Below are positions 43,382-54,484 of a DNA stretch of 64,000 nt, piece after piece. The stretch's first letter is position 1; each line of letters starts with the position of its first letter. The notes under the pieces are model-generated. The model had not been told where the DNA came from. It saw only the letters and a program-made list of their open reading frames with translations, and made no database searches. The position numbers and the translations under genes are program-made. The stretch comes from Leguminivora glycinivorella (Eukaryota > Arthropoda > Insecta > Lepidoptera > Tortricidae): contig NC_062984.1 of NCBI RefSeq assembly GCF_023078275.1, forward strand, positions 20,060,578-20,124,577. Direction: 5' to 3'.

Positions 43382-44109
43382 ATATAACACTTTAAGTTCT
43401 CGCGCTTTGTACACATATTTAAAGTCACACACAGGTCGAACGCGATTAATTAACATTATTTTTACCTTTTTTCCCAACGTTTCGGCCAGGTTGCACTGGC
43501 CGTGGTCGCGGAAGACTGACGTCCCAGCAAAGTGTCACCGGAGATGTAAACAACACAAAACTACCCGATATTAATTTATATAAATGTTCGGGGTAGACAA
43601 ATAAATATAATCTACCCGCTTTTAGTTATTGTTTATTTCCCACCGCACGACACACAGCACTCACAACATCCGCGCAAACCCAAAGGTCTTTCCACCGAGC
43701 GACACTATTATCCCCGGATTGTGAGGGAGGCGATCGAAATTAAAAAATATCCTAAAAACTTTAACAGGGAAGACGGGTATAGATTATCGCCAACATGGGG
43801 ACCAGTGATTCAAATGTTCAAACCAAAAGATCTATCTTCGGACCAGTGCGCGAATGTTGTGAGTGCTGTGTGTCGTGCGGTGGGAAATAAACAATAACTA
43901 AAAGCGGGTAGATTATATTTATTTGTCTACCCCGAACATTTATATAAATTAATATCGGGTAGTTTTGTGTTGTTTACATCTCCGGTGACACTTTGCTGGG
44001 ACGTCAGTCTTCCGCGACCACGGCCAGTGCAACCTGGCCGAAACGTTGGGAAAAAAGGTAAAAATAATGTTAATTAATCGCGTTCGACCTGTGTGTGACT
44101 TTAAATATA
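43382..44109. mobile_element. Penelope-like element with inverted pLTRs, 11-bp TSD
   Basis: GGCACACACCA lies exactly at both edges (43371-43381 and 44110-44120). Arms of about 290 bp (43382-43675 and 43870-44109) are inverted copies containing GCGGGTAGATTATATTTATT, the GGCCAG/CTGGCC hairpin and GAAACGTTGGGA. The centre encodes only the PLE C-terminus. Confidence 0.92.
43676..43897 (+). pseudogene. Penelope-like C-terminal coding fragment
   Basis: Open frame reads HYYPRIVREAIEIKKYPKNF then NREDGYRLSPTWGPVIQMF and ends GNKQ-stop (TAA at 43895-43897), inside the right pLTR arm. Homologous to the fragments at 29767-29900 and 30921-31075, but from a different PLE family. RT and GIY-YIG are absent through 5' truncation. 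Confidence 0.85.
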
Positions 44110-44229
44110 GGCACACACCAAGCCCATACATAACAAGAAAATATTGACGGTCAGTAACAATGATTTTTATCGATCCAGAAATAGTCACAGAATTGTGAGT
44201 GTCAAGTGTCAATGTTACTGCAGAAAACA

Positions 44230-44466
44230 TCCGATGTGGTCTAGTCGTGAACTCGTGACCCTGTGAACCGAAAGTCGTGGGTTCTAATCCAGGTAACGAA
44301 ATGTATTCGTGTGATGAGCACGGATATTGTTCCTAGGTCACTGATATTATCTATGTATTTCAATATTTATTATGTGTATTGTTTTCTAAGTACCCAAAAC
44401 ACAAGCCGTCTTGAGCTTACTTGGCTTAGTCAATCTGAGTAAGAATATCCTATAATATTTATTTAT
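44230..44466 (+). mobile_element. SINE family A, diverged copy
   Basis: Degenerate B box GGGTTCTAATCCAGG, then TTCGTGTGATGAGCACGGAT, CACAAGCCGTCTTGAGCTTA and TAAGAATATCCTATAATATT. Confidence 0.75.
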
Positions 44467-44981
44467 TGGTACCGTACCATCAAAGAAGCAAGCTCTCTAA
44501 GCACACTTGGCTCGCATATGTGCGTCGTTTTAGCGCCCTATGCCACGTCCTTACGAAGTAATATAAAAGTCAATGGTTGTAGATATTTTCTTTTTAAGTA
44601 CTGAAGATTTAGTTTCTGTACACAATGAGGAAGCTTTACAAAGCTTAATAGATAGAAAGTGCATTCTATCTCTATAAAGTTAAAGAATTGTGGGTATTAA
44701 ATTGTTACTAATGGTTCGATCTTGTTAGAGGCAATTATAAAATTATCTGAAGAAAAAATAGTCTGTGTTGACTTTCTTCATACAAAAAATACTATTTTCC
44801 GTGACATGAATGGTATTTGTTGTATGGAGACAGTGAACAGCGCTCTCACGGTTACTTATTACAACTAAAAATTACATTCATTTTCTATGTCTGACCGTGA
44901 CCACAACTGACTGAACTGAGTCTGACTGAGCCACAAAAACTTACAGTAGAACACCCACAAAAACTTTTTCGTGTTTTAGTA
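44467..44981. other. No recognisable gene
   Basis: Nothing identified. Confidence 0.4.
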
Positions 44982-45172
44982 ACAATGAGGAGGCACACTG
45001 ACATTTTATCCCACCAGGCCGTGTCTACGCAAGTGCCTAGGCATGCCACTGTCATTCATATATGAGAGAGAGAAAAACAATATCATCTTCTCGCTCCCAC
45101 GTATGAAATTCTTTATATAGGCAACGGGCTAATAAGGTGGCGCCATCTGTCATGTGTCATAAGGTTCACTAT
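44982..45172. mobile_element. MITE with ACAATGAGG end, second copy
   Basis: ACAATGAGGAGGCACACTGA, ATATATGAGAGAGAGAAAAA and GTGGCGCCATCTGTCATG as in 16546-16733. The right end has decayed, and ATGAAATTCTTTATATAGGC is extra. Confidence 0.7.
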
Positions 45173-45466
45173 TATCTGACAGAAACTTTTTACTCATATA
45201 TTTGATTCGTATAAATACGCAGCATATGCAGAATATGCTTTGGCACAAATCATTTCGCAGATTTTTGTAATACCGAATAGTCTGTTGTCATAATGTTGAT
45301 GAGCATAATAGTCTTCTAGTCGAACAATACATTTGCAGATAATATTTGTGCATAATATTTAGGCGGCATAAAGTTGTAGTCTGCTATTTGATAGCGAGTT
45401 GGATGTGTTGGGGATGCAAGATACCTAACACTCCTCCTCGCTTCGCTCGTCGTCGTACCTAACGGT

Positions 45467-45502
45467 GAAAAGAAATACTGCCCTAGGGCAGTATTTCTTT
45501 TC
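45467..45502. repeat. Perfect 36-bp palindrome
   Basis: GAAAAGAAATACTGCCCT and its exact inverse with no spacer, next to CTCGCTTCGCTCGTCGTCGT. Confidence 0.95.
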
Positions 45503-46011
45503 TGATAGCGAGTAATAATTCTGCTAATATAATATTATGTTATAAGATTATTATGGTACATACAATTATGCTAAACTAAAGTCGACCAAAGTAATGTTCT
45601 GTAAAACAATATTCTGCCAAATGTATCTTATGCGTGGTAGTAATAATGTCGACTAAGTTTTCTGCAAAATTACCATTCGACCGAAAGTGTTTCTGCGAAA
45701 CATGTTATGCGAAGTGTGTTTCGGACTAAAATTATTCTGCCAGATGAGGGTAACCCGAAAATATGTGTACTTATCACATTTTTCTTGCTTTCAGATTTAG
45801 TGTACAAATACCTAATTGAACTTTAAGCCAACTCGGTCATTTATCACAATATTGTGGATTGCAAGGTTTTTGAGAAATGCCCGCTCATATGTCATACGTC
45901 AAATGTAAGTAATGACTTATTGCGCTTGAAACGTGAGGTTTTAACGCTGTACTTTGATTCTTAGGAGTAAACATTGTTATTATAGGTTAGCACTTAGCAG
46001 ATACTTTGAAG
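45503..46011. other. Repeat-like sequence with recurring TTCTGC(G/C)A motif
   Basis: Variants of 'ttctgccaaat', 'ttctgcgaaac' and 'ttctgcaaaat' recur irregularly from 45610 to 45750. No coding sequence. Confidence 0.5.
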
Positions 46012-46342
46012 CGCTGATAGCCTAGCGGTAACTACCTACGTGCGACTTTCGTTCCGGAGGTCGCGTGTTCGAACCCCGGCTCACACCTATGAGTTTTTCT
46101 GAATTTATGTGCGAAATGTCATTTGATATTTGCCAGTCGCTTTTCGGTGAAGGAAAACATGGTGAGGGAACTGGACTAATTTCAATAAGGTCTAGTTTTT
46201 AAACCTTTAGGTCGGGCCTTCGGGTTGGAAGGTCAGATGGCAGTCGCTTTCGTAAAAACTACGCCAAATCTTGAGATTAGTTGTCAAAGCGGATACCAGG
46301 CTCCCATGAGCCGTGGCAAATGGATAACGCAAGGAGGACGAT
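46012..46342 (+). mobile_element. tRNA-derived SINE, family B, near full length
   Basis: Head GCGCTGATAGCCTAGCGGT (A box) ... GTGTTCGAACCCCGGC (B box), then TGTGCGAAATGTCATTTGAT, CTTCGGGTTGGAAGGTCAGA, GGCAGTCGCTTTCGTAAAAA and CTCCCATGAGCCGTGGCAAA. Reference copy for 13497, 21862, 23936 and 48070. Confidence 0.9.
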
Positions 46343-46383
46343 GACTTTACTTAGCAGATACTTTGGCACGTCGTTCTATTTTT

Positions 46384-47066
46384 AACCCCCGACGCAAAAA
46401 CGACGGGGTGTTATAAGCAGGGCCCGTAACTTTCATGCCGATGACATCAATTTGACGTCACGCTGCATATAGGATGATTCAAATAATTGTATTGTAATAA
46501 TTAATCATTATTCATCAATCAATTTAATCATGTACAAATGACTTCAAAAGTGAGCTACTCATACGTGAAATAATTAATACCTACCTACTTGATACGTGAA
46601 ACGAAAAGGAAACATTTTTGTTTTGTTTTTATAATTTATTGAAATATGGTAACAAAACTATTTAATAAAAGGTATGTATAAAAATAAACAAATAATTTAG
46701 TTTACTATTCACGTATCAAGTAGGTATTAATTATTTTACGTATGAATAGATTAGTACTTATTGAAGTCATGATTAAAATGATTGATGAATAATGATTAAT
46801 TATTAAATAAAACTGTTGTATGCAGCGTGACGTCAAATTTATGTCATCGGCATGAAAGTTACGGGCCCTGAGTATAAGTTTGACGTGTCTGTCTGTCTGT
46901 GGCATCGTAGCTGCCAAACGGATGAACCGATTTAGATTTAGTTTTTTTTTGTTTGAAAGCTGTGTTCGTCGGGAGTGTTCTTAGCCATGTTTCATGAAAA
47001 TCGGTACACTATGTGTCGCGGTCGGGGGTTTTTTCAAAATTTTAATTTTGTGGTTAGGTTATGGAT
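46384..47066 (+). repeat. CCCCCGACGCAAAAACGA repeat split by a CAGGG element
   Basis: CCCCCGACGCAAAAACGACG-GGGTGTTATAAG continues after the CAGGG insertion (46418-46870) as TATAAGTTTGACGTGTCTGT...TTTTGTGGTTAGGTTA. A common lepidopteran repeat; diverged relative at 33807. Confidence 0.75.
46418..46870. mobile_element. CAGGG-ended palindromic element, uninterrupted
   Basis: 453 bp, ends CAGGGCCCGTAACTTTCATG and its exact inverse, with internal inverted symmetry (ATTAATACCTACCTACTTGATACG against CGTATCAAGTAGGTATTAAT). Flanks GTTATAAG/AGTATAAG are an imperfect 8-bp TSD. hAT-like. Confidence 0.88.
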
Positions 47067-47178
47067 AAATGCTGAGTGTAACCATAGTCGTTTCAGTTCC
47101 CATGTGTCGCCAAAACAGTTTCAGGCTTCGTAATCGCAAAATACGATAAAAGCTTTCGTACACTTAAAATTAATGAAT

Positions 47179-49507
47179 TTAACCCTTTAACGCTCAAAAA
47201 TTTTTTTCTATTTTTTTCTGGTTTCAAGCACATAAATGAGTTCTTAGGGGTAATATGAACCACAGAAAAATAATAAAAAAAATATTTTGTGTGTTATGTT
47301 TTAGAAAACATATGCTAAGAATACTTGACATTGCCCAACTTTCAGCAAATAACTTTTGATAACCAATGTTCAGTATTCTTGACATTGCGAACGGATTAGA
47401 GAGATAACTAATTTAAAAAAAAAAAAATGAGTTTTTATGTTAAAAGTATTTATGGAGTAACTTAAAACGTCGAAATACAATTTATATTCACTTCCAGAGT
47501 CAGACTAAGCTAAGTTGGCAGTAGTTTTGATAGCTCCACATGTTCAAGGGTGAAGTAACCGTCATAATTTCATTGAAGTTTGACGTGTAAATGACACTTG
47601 TGGAGTTTGTGCCATCAAAAGAGCTGTCAACTTACCTTGGTTTGATACGAGGCATAATCTTAATTTGCAATTTGAACCCTAAATGTTTTTTTTTTTCCAA
47701 CTTTGCAATACCTACATGTACCGTAAAAGATATACACCAGCAAGAGTCACGTCATGTACCATCGTACCTTCTGAACTATAAATCATAAAACTCGTGTCTT
47801 TTTTGCATTATTCCAGCATTTTGCCACGGCTCTTGAAAGCCTGGAGTCCGTTTTTGGCAACCAATCACAGGTTTTGGCGTAGACACTAGTTTCATGAAAG
47901 CGAATGCCTGTGCTTCCACTCCAGACGGTAAACTAGGGCTAGTTGGGATTAGTTCGGTTTCCTGAATGTGTCTTTCTTGAAAGTCTAGGAACTACCGTTT
48001 GCCTTTCTAACAAATGCAATTGGTTAGGCTTAGCCCTGTGTTTTATCAGCTTAATTGCTAGTTGTAATATCGGTAAAGCCTAGCGGTAAGAACGTGCGAA
48101 TTTATTTGAATCTGGAAGTCGCGGAGACATAATCATTTGATATTAGCTGGTCGCTTTACGCTGAACAAAAAACATTTTAAGGAAACCGAATTAATCCCAA
48201 TAAAGTCTAGTCTGGTTTTCTAAAAGTTAATGCTTATACCAATCATTGAGATTAGTTGATGCCATAAACCACGATAGGTCAAGGATGATTATGACTGCTA
48301 GTTGTAATCTAAATTTCTTTAGGGGCATGGTATTTTCCGTAGCAGCGGCTTGTTTCCGATACAGCAACCATTCAGTGAAACATTGAAAATATCAGATACG
48401 CCAGCACGTACAAATACAAAAAACTTTAAAAGCCTCATTTCTTTGTTTTGTTTTTCGGGAAACATTGATGTCTGCCTCGTATTCTGTCACTGAAAAAGAG
48501 TGTCAGTAAAATCGCTTTGAGTGTTTATGTTCTTGGTCTTTGTCGGCAGAAAGTGTTCGTAGTGATAGAAAAGTTGATCATTTAAACACTGGCAATGAGA
48601 TTTATTAGGGTAGTTCTCAAATTACAGGGTTAAAGTCGTTTTTTCACCTGAGAAAAAGAGGAGACAAGGTGCTTGACTTCATCATCTGAACTAAATTTAT
48701 TACTTTAAGAACATAATTATGGTATGGTATCTTGTCTGATCTCGCAATTGAAATGTCAGATTGATTTATATGCTCTTCTTCATTATTGCTGCCAGATAAG
48801 GGGGTGTTACTCTAGAGGCTCGAACTCCAGAAGTTCTTCAATTCCCCATTTTATTTTGCTATAAGGTCAAAAACCAGACAAAAACACATGCATCATTCAA
48901 AAAACACCCACGCACAGTGTCAATATATAAAACACATTACAAATATATAGATTATATCGAAACAAACATAAAAATGTATATATGATACGTCTTCACTCAT
49001 GGTAACTTTATCTTCGCAATGTTAAAATTACTTAACAGCCTAACAATAATCTACTTTGTTCATAGTGGCGCAATGCTAAGTATACTTAACATGCGTACCA
49101 ATAAGTACATTTCTAAGAATCTCGCAAAGCTAAGCATACTTAACACGCATATTTGTAGCTCTGTCTAGTGTTCATTGGGCGTCTATATTGTTAGAAATAT
49201 ATAATAACATAAAGAAAATATACCTAAGAACACATTGTAATGGTGTGTAAATAAATATCTTTGTTATAAATATTTTTTAGAAATTTATAATTTTCTAGTG
49301 TCCCAAGGCTGATTGCTGTCACTTCGTGATCCTGACAATAACTTTCGAAATATATGCGCCTGGGCAATGATTTCACTTGTCGAAGATACGTTAGGGTTTA
49401 CACTATTATTTTATTCATAAAAGTACTGAAATAAAGTGAAAATTACGTTGCAATAATTTTTTAAATCTCGTGTTAAGTATACTTGACACTGCGAGTTAAA
49501 GGGTTAA
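47179..49507. mobile_element. TTAA-bounded piggyBac-like element with subterminal repeats
   Basis: TTAA-CCCTTTAACG at the left (TTAA 47179-47182) and AGTTAAAGGG-TTAA at the right (49504-49507): inverted CCCTTTAAC ends on a TTAA target, the piggyBac pattern. Near both ends a motif like AAGTATACTTGACACTGCG recurs (about 47318, 47371, 49075, 49130, 49475), as expected for transposase-binding repeats. No transposase gene. A SINE has inserted at 48070. The ends are only about 13 bp, so the call is moderate. Confidence 0.65.
48070..48290 (+). mobile_element. SINE family B, strongly diverged
   Basis: AAAGCCTAGCGGTAAGAACG, CATTTGATATTAGCTGGTCGC and AATCATTGAGATTAGTTGAT follow the order of 46012-46342. 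Confidence 0.6.
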
Positions 49508-49617
49508 CAACGCAATGCAAATGAGTATAAGTTCATTATCCGTAATACTCCAGCACAAAGGAAAAATCCCTTTAAATATATAACCGGAGGCGCATTCAGG
49601 TTTAAATTTTTACATGA

Positions 49618-49693
49618 ACATATTTACATTAATTATATAAGAAACTCTAAACATAAAAGCTGGCTAATGTCTAAAATAGGCCCTTGAGGCATT
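49618..49693 (-). repeat. 3' end of the 'IQRGN' ORF repeat
   Basis: Matches 32406-32487 (ATGAACATATTTACAT, AAAGCTGGCTAATGTCTAAA, AATAGGCCCTTGAGGCAT). It breaks off exactly where the next repeat begins. Confidence 0.7.
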
Positions 49694-50255
49694 CATAAAA
49701 AATGCACAAAATATTTTTCTAATTAGGTAATAAAAAAATTGTCATAAGTGTAGAACGGGTGCTCGACCAGCCAATTTTTTAAGCGATAGGTACTTAAAGT
49801 TCGACACACTAGGCGCTTCAACCACATATTGCGGCAATTTATTATAGACGGCAGGGTCCATCACATGTGTTAATTTGACCGTAAATTGGATGTCGCCAAT
49901 TTACGGTCGATACCTACTAACTTTCCGGCATTTCGAATGTTGTACTTGGAACACATGTTGTTAGTTTTGTCACAGAATATATGTATAATAGTACAAGTAC
50001 AGAAGGCTCACTCCTTTGATGTTCACAAAATGACGCTATTATAAATTCTTACCTACATTAACAAACGGACCGCACGCGAGCAGCCAACATTGAATTTTTC
50101 CCCTCACTATCTCGGAAACACGTGTTTTGTCCTTTAATACCAGCGGGTAAAAACGCATTTTATCCACTAGTGCTTTAAAATTGATAAAAGTAGGTGAATC
50201 TAGTAATAAAGATCATTTTCCACCTGTGGAACTACTGGAAGCAGTGATAAAAGAA
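49694..50255. repeat. Interspersed repeat, copy B of 841-1500
   Basis: High identity to copy A including the GACGGCAGG and GCGAGCAGCCAACATTG segments. The internal MITE is truncated, lacking its right end and about 35 internal bases. Confidence 0.8.
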
Positions 50256-50317
50256 AATCTTGCAGTACAAAAGGCGGACTTATGCTTTAAGGCATTCTCT
50301 ACTATGTTGATCTTTCT

Positions 50318-50912
50318 TTTATGAGCCCTCCTTTATATGCTCTTAAGGGTATCAAGAAAACCCTATCCCAACTTATTTTAAATACTACGTTGATCTTTCT
50401 TTTATGCGGGGGGCTTCGCCCCCGAGCCCCCCTTATTCATGCTCTTCAGGGTCACAAGAAAACCCTATCCCAACTTACTTTAAATACTACGTTGATGTTT
50501 ATTTTATGCGAAGGGCTTCGCCCCCCGAGCCCCCCTTTATTTCCTCTTAAGGGTCTCAAGAAAACCCTATCCCAACTTATTTTAAATACTATGTTGATCT
50601 TTTTTTTGTGGGGAGCTTCGCCCCTGAGCCCCTCTTTACTTGCTCTTAAGGGTCACAAGAAAACCCTATCCCAACTTATTTTAAATACTACGTTAATCTT
50701 TCTTTTTTGCGGGGGCTTCGCCCCCCGAGCCCCCCCTTTATTTACTCTGAACGGTCACAAGAAAACCTTAACCCAACTTATTTTAAATACTACGTTGATC
50801 TGTCTTTTTTGTGGGGGGCTTCGATCGCCCCTGAGCCCCCCTTTATTTGCTCTTAAGGGTCTCAAGAAAACCCTATCCCAACTTATTTTAAATACTACGT
50901 TGATCTTTTTAG
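50318..50912 (+). repeat. 102-bp tandem array with GC hairpins, about six units
   Basis: Units read TGCTCTTAAGGGTCACAAGA, AAACCCTATCCCAACTTATT, AATACTACGTTGATCTTTCT, then GCGGGGGGCTTCGCCCCCGA. The last part is a strong GC hairpin with a CTTCG loop. The 102-bp period is divisible by three, so the continuous frame is not evidence of a protein. A larger array is at 56380. Confidence 0.95.
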
Positions 50913-51425
50913 TAGTTCCAGTACATATCTTCCGGCTCCATCATCAGACCTTGACTAATCGTAGTCAAAGTTCATTACAAGACTTTTCTAAGAAACGCAA
51001 AAACAGCTATGATACGATGTTACATCATGTAGTTCCAGTTCATATCTTCCGGCTTCATCATCAGACCTTAAAACCTTATCGTAGTCAAAGTTCATTTCAA
51101 GACTTTTCTAAGAAACCCAAAAACTGCTATGATACGATGTTCCATCATGTAGTTCCAGTTCATATCTTCCGGCTCCATCATCAGACCTTGAAACCTAATC
51201 GTAGTCAAAGTTCATTACAAGACTTTTCTAAGAAACCCAAAAACAGCTATGATACGATGTTCCATCATGTAGTTCCAGTTCATATCTTCCGGCTCCATCA
51301 TCAGACCTTGAAACCTAATCTATGTCAAAGTTCATTACAAGACTTTTCTAAGAGACCCAAAAACAGCTATGATACGATGTTCCATCATGTAGTTCCAGTT
51401 CATATCTTCCGGCTCCATCATCAGA
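50913..51425 (+). repeat. 120-bp tandem array, about four units
   Basis: Units read GTTCCAGTTCATATCTTCCG, CTCCATCATCAGACCTTGAA, ACCTAATCGTAGTCAAAGTT and CATCATGTA. Period 120 is divisible by three, giving an artefactual 40-residue protein repeat. Same unit as 58136-59360. Confidence 0.95.
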
Positions 51426-51583
51426 TCAGTTCAACAGTACCATATTATTGTACTGTCATCAGAACTACATACAGCTGCAAATTATCATTACGCTACGATC
51501 CTTGGAAGATGGTTAAATTAGCCTCCGTAGATTCCATTACATAGTTAGTTACATACACGACGACCTAATAAAAGCGTGTTAAT
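51426..51583 (+). repeat. Unique 3' tail of the composite repeat
   Basis: ATCAGTTCAACAGTACCATA ... CTACGATCCTTGGAAGATGG ... ACGACCTAATAAAAGCGTGTT. The same tail ends the array at 59361-59516, and I recognise the style as a common lepidopteran repeat end. Confidence 0.8.
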
Positions 51584-51584
51584 A

Positions 51585-53049
51585 TTAATATTAGCGCCAT
51601 CTAGCTGAGCCTTTCTTCTGTGTGGTACTGAGGTAAGTACGTTTTATTCTTAGACTTTATCTGTCTATACGGAGTTATATATGTCTTTGACTAGAAGTAT
51701 AGGTAATCCACAGAACTAAATCAAGATAGAAGGAAAATGCTCGGCGATTAACAGCGAAACCGAGCGTGTAACGTTTTGTGTCGAGCCTATGACGTCACGA
51801 GTGTACTTTAGTGATGGGAACGTTGTCGCCGCGTAACCTATTCGATCGATTGTGGAGGTTGCTTGCGGGATGCCCGCCGAAGTTAAAAATATCGGATGTT
51901 CATCTTCGTTGTGAAATGAAGTAAGTATATACCTGTATTCGTGTGATGACAAACAATTCACTAGTAGGTATATAATTTGCCTAAGGCCAGGAACAAAGAT
52001 TTGAGTAGGTAGATATTAATACTAGTTAATATTTCGTAATATTTTTAAGAAAATCGACCATGTACTCACTTCATTATCCTCGTGTTATTTGTTACAACTT
52101 TTAGTAATATGTATATAAATATAATTAACCATTAACACATTTTTAGAGTTATTTTTATTCATAATAAATATAGAGCGTATTATGTTTGTATTTGTTTTTC
52201 TGCCGACCACAAATTCAACGTTAATACCGTAACTGTAACCTATTTTAAAGTTAAATTTACTTTTCACTCGTACTTTATAAATGTATAGTTTCATAACAAT
52301 ATAAAAACATAATTATAATTTCCACTGCTTCGCAAAATCGATTTAAATCGAATAAGGAAATCGCAGCATACATGACGATATAGTTCCGTGGTGCACCACT
52401 ATTCTTAAGTTCGACGTGAGTTCGACGGACAAAATAACAAATCTACCTTCACTTTGTCTCGACAGTTTGAATAGCCTATTTTTATATCGCTTGTTTTAAA
52501 CGCACGCCAAGTCGGACTCGTCAAATTAAAGCCGCAATGGAAAACTAGTTTGACGGCCATACGTCAGCTAATGTTTTGATGATAAAAATAGGAAAATAGT
52601 GTTTTTTATTTAATAAAAAATATTTTAGGACAAATGGTACTTACCGATGATAGGAAACACTTTGTTTAACACTCTTGCTTTTATTGGTGGTGTTTGAACA
52701 GTTAATTATCGAATACCGACCCATTTTGTATTTTTCACTGTATGTCACTCGCGGGCAGCGGTCGGGAGCAGACTGACTTGCGCGGCGAACAATGTCGCTC
52801 GCTATTTAACTTTTCCGCACGCGAAGTAGATACACTTTTTCCTTCTATCTTGATTTAGTTCTGTGAGGTAATCTAATGAGTATTATTGTATTTAGCGCCG
52901 TCTCTCGGCAAAATTTACTAAGTAATTTACGCGACTTGAGACTTGTGCGAACCTTTAGGCATGGAAAGTCACATGAAAAGTTGTCGAAACTAAGAATAGA
53001 TGGCGCTGCATTTAAATTTCTTGACTGATAACTCTAATACTAAATTGAA
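51585..53049. repeat. AGCGCCATCTAGCTGAGC repeat carrying an 8-bp-TSD element
   Basis: 51585-51708 matches 18716-18860. After the insertion (51709-52865) and its TSD the sequence continues GTATTTAGCGCCGTCTC and GAATAGATGGCGCTGCATTT, an inverted GCGCCATCT motif. Confidence 0.6.
51709..52865. mobile_element. Non-autonomous DNA transposon, perfect TIRs and 8-bp TSD
   Basis: AGGTAATC lies exactly at both edges (51701-51708 and 52866-52873). TIRs begin CACAGAACTAAATCAAGATA-GAAGGAAAA and match perfectly for about 29 bp. CA-starting ends with 8-bp TSDs occur in hAT and P superfamilies. The 1157-bp interior has no transposase-like frame. A SINE-free, undisturbed structure suggests a young copy. Confidence 0.92.
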
Positions 53050-54484
53050 TATACTCTAAGGTAGAGCAGAGTTTACAAAAGACCGCAATCAAGTAGCACT
53101 AGACTTTACTCATTGTTTTGTTCCTGCCGGTGAGTAAGGCAGCCAGAGCTAACCGAGGGTGCGGTACTCCTTCCTTCCTTCCCACTCCTTCCTTCGGTCC
53201 TTTGAGTCGTCGGCACCCAGGCCCCTTCTAAGTACAGGTTTGTACAAGTTTCTAATGAGTCGAGTCGGCAACGCACATGTGCCACTCCTTGAGTGGCAGG
53301 CGTCCATATGTAAAAGTCACCGCTTTCCATCAGGCGGACCGTATGCATGTTTGCCACCTACGTGGTACAAAAAAAACTCTCGACGAATTCACCTTAAACA
53401 TTAAAAACTAAATCAAAATCGATTGATTCGTTCGGGAGCTATGATGCCAGACAGACATGTCAAGCGTCAAACCTATTATTATTATAATATTTTTGCGTTG
53501 GTGGTTAAAAACAAGAAACCTCCTTCAAAACTATAATAAAACACAACTTTCTATGAAAATCGGTAAAGTGCGAGTCGGATTTCGACATTTCCATACAAAA
53601 AGGTCATGAGCGCCTGACAACATGTGATGGCAACGTAAACTAGATTTGTACTTTAAAGATTTTGCGTATATTTTGGAAACTATAAGAGATAGAGCAAATA
53701 GACTTCAGATTTTGGTTGTCGGTGGCACAATTTTTTTGTTTTCGTATATATACATCATTTTTTGGACCTATTAGGGCAATATTATGGTCAGTGCAGTTCT
53801 AAACAGTCGTAAGCGCCTCTTTTTTAGTAGGAACTTAAGTCATTTTGGCAAATGCTTAAAATTTTTAACAATTTCTAAACAGAAATGAATTTCTTTCTAC
53901 CTGTCCATGGCGCTCACAAAATTTCAAAACATTTAGTAAGTACTTGCAGCGGCAGTGAGTAAAAAATCTCAATTTGAGTTTTTTTCTCTTAAGTCCGACT
54001 TACGCTTGACTGTAGATTTCTAATAGGTTTTCCTGTAATCTACAGGTAGAGGGCTATCTCGTGTATTTTTTTGAAAATTTTACCCTAAATAGTTTCGGAG
54101 ATAAGGGGGGAATGGTCATTTTTTGCTTATTTTCTTAAATTACTTCTAAATTACCAAAATAAAAACTATAAAAAAAATATATTTGAGATGCTTATAAAAT
54201 GCTCTTTCATTTGATATGTAGCACAATATAGTTCTAATAACTTTGATTTTTAATTTTCAATTTTACCCCACAAAAGTGGCCCCTATGATTAAATTTCGTT
54301 TAATTTCATTTAATTATATTACATGTCCGTCTTTGGGCCACTTGTTTACATACGTGTGCCAAATTTCAAGTAAATCGGTTTAGTAGTTTCGGAGAAATCG
54401 GCTGTGACTGTGACAGAGGGACAGACAGACACGCGAGTGATCCTATAAGGGTTCCGTTTTTCCTCTTTGAGGTACGGAACCCTA
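53050..54484 (+). repeat. LINE 3' tail plus GTGCGAGTCGG repeat, second copy
   Basis: 53187-54484 duplicates 2531-3820. Here the LINE part extends further left (AAAGACCGCAATCAAGTAGC, CCTGCCGGTGAGTAAGGCAG), as in 13880-14252. Ends CGGAACCCTAAAAA. Confidence 0.85.

Larger units (their letters stand above)
43331..44250 (+). repeat. AACATTGTTACT repeat split by a PLE
   Basis: 43331-43370 (AGTGACACTTCGCCGTTCAC) and 44121-44220 (GAAAATATTGACGGTCAGTA...GTGTCAATGTTACTG) are the two halves of the repeat seen intact at 16738-16861. Confidence 0.7.

Noticed and set aside
50321..51544. 407-codon open frame
   Set aside because: Spans two unrelated tandem arrays with periods 102 and 120 bp, both divisible by three. 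No start context, no domain, and homologous arrays contain frame-breaking indels.
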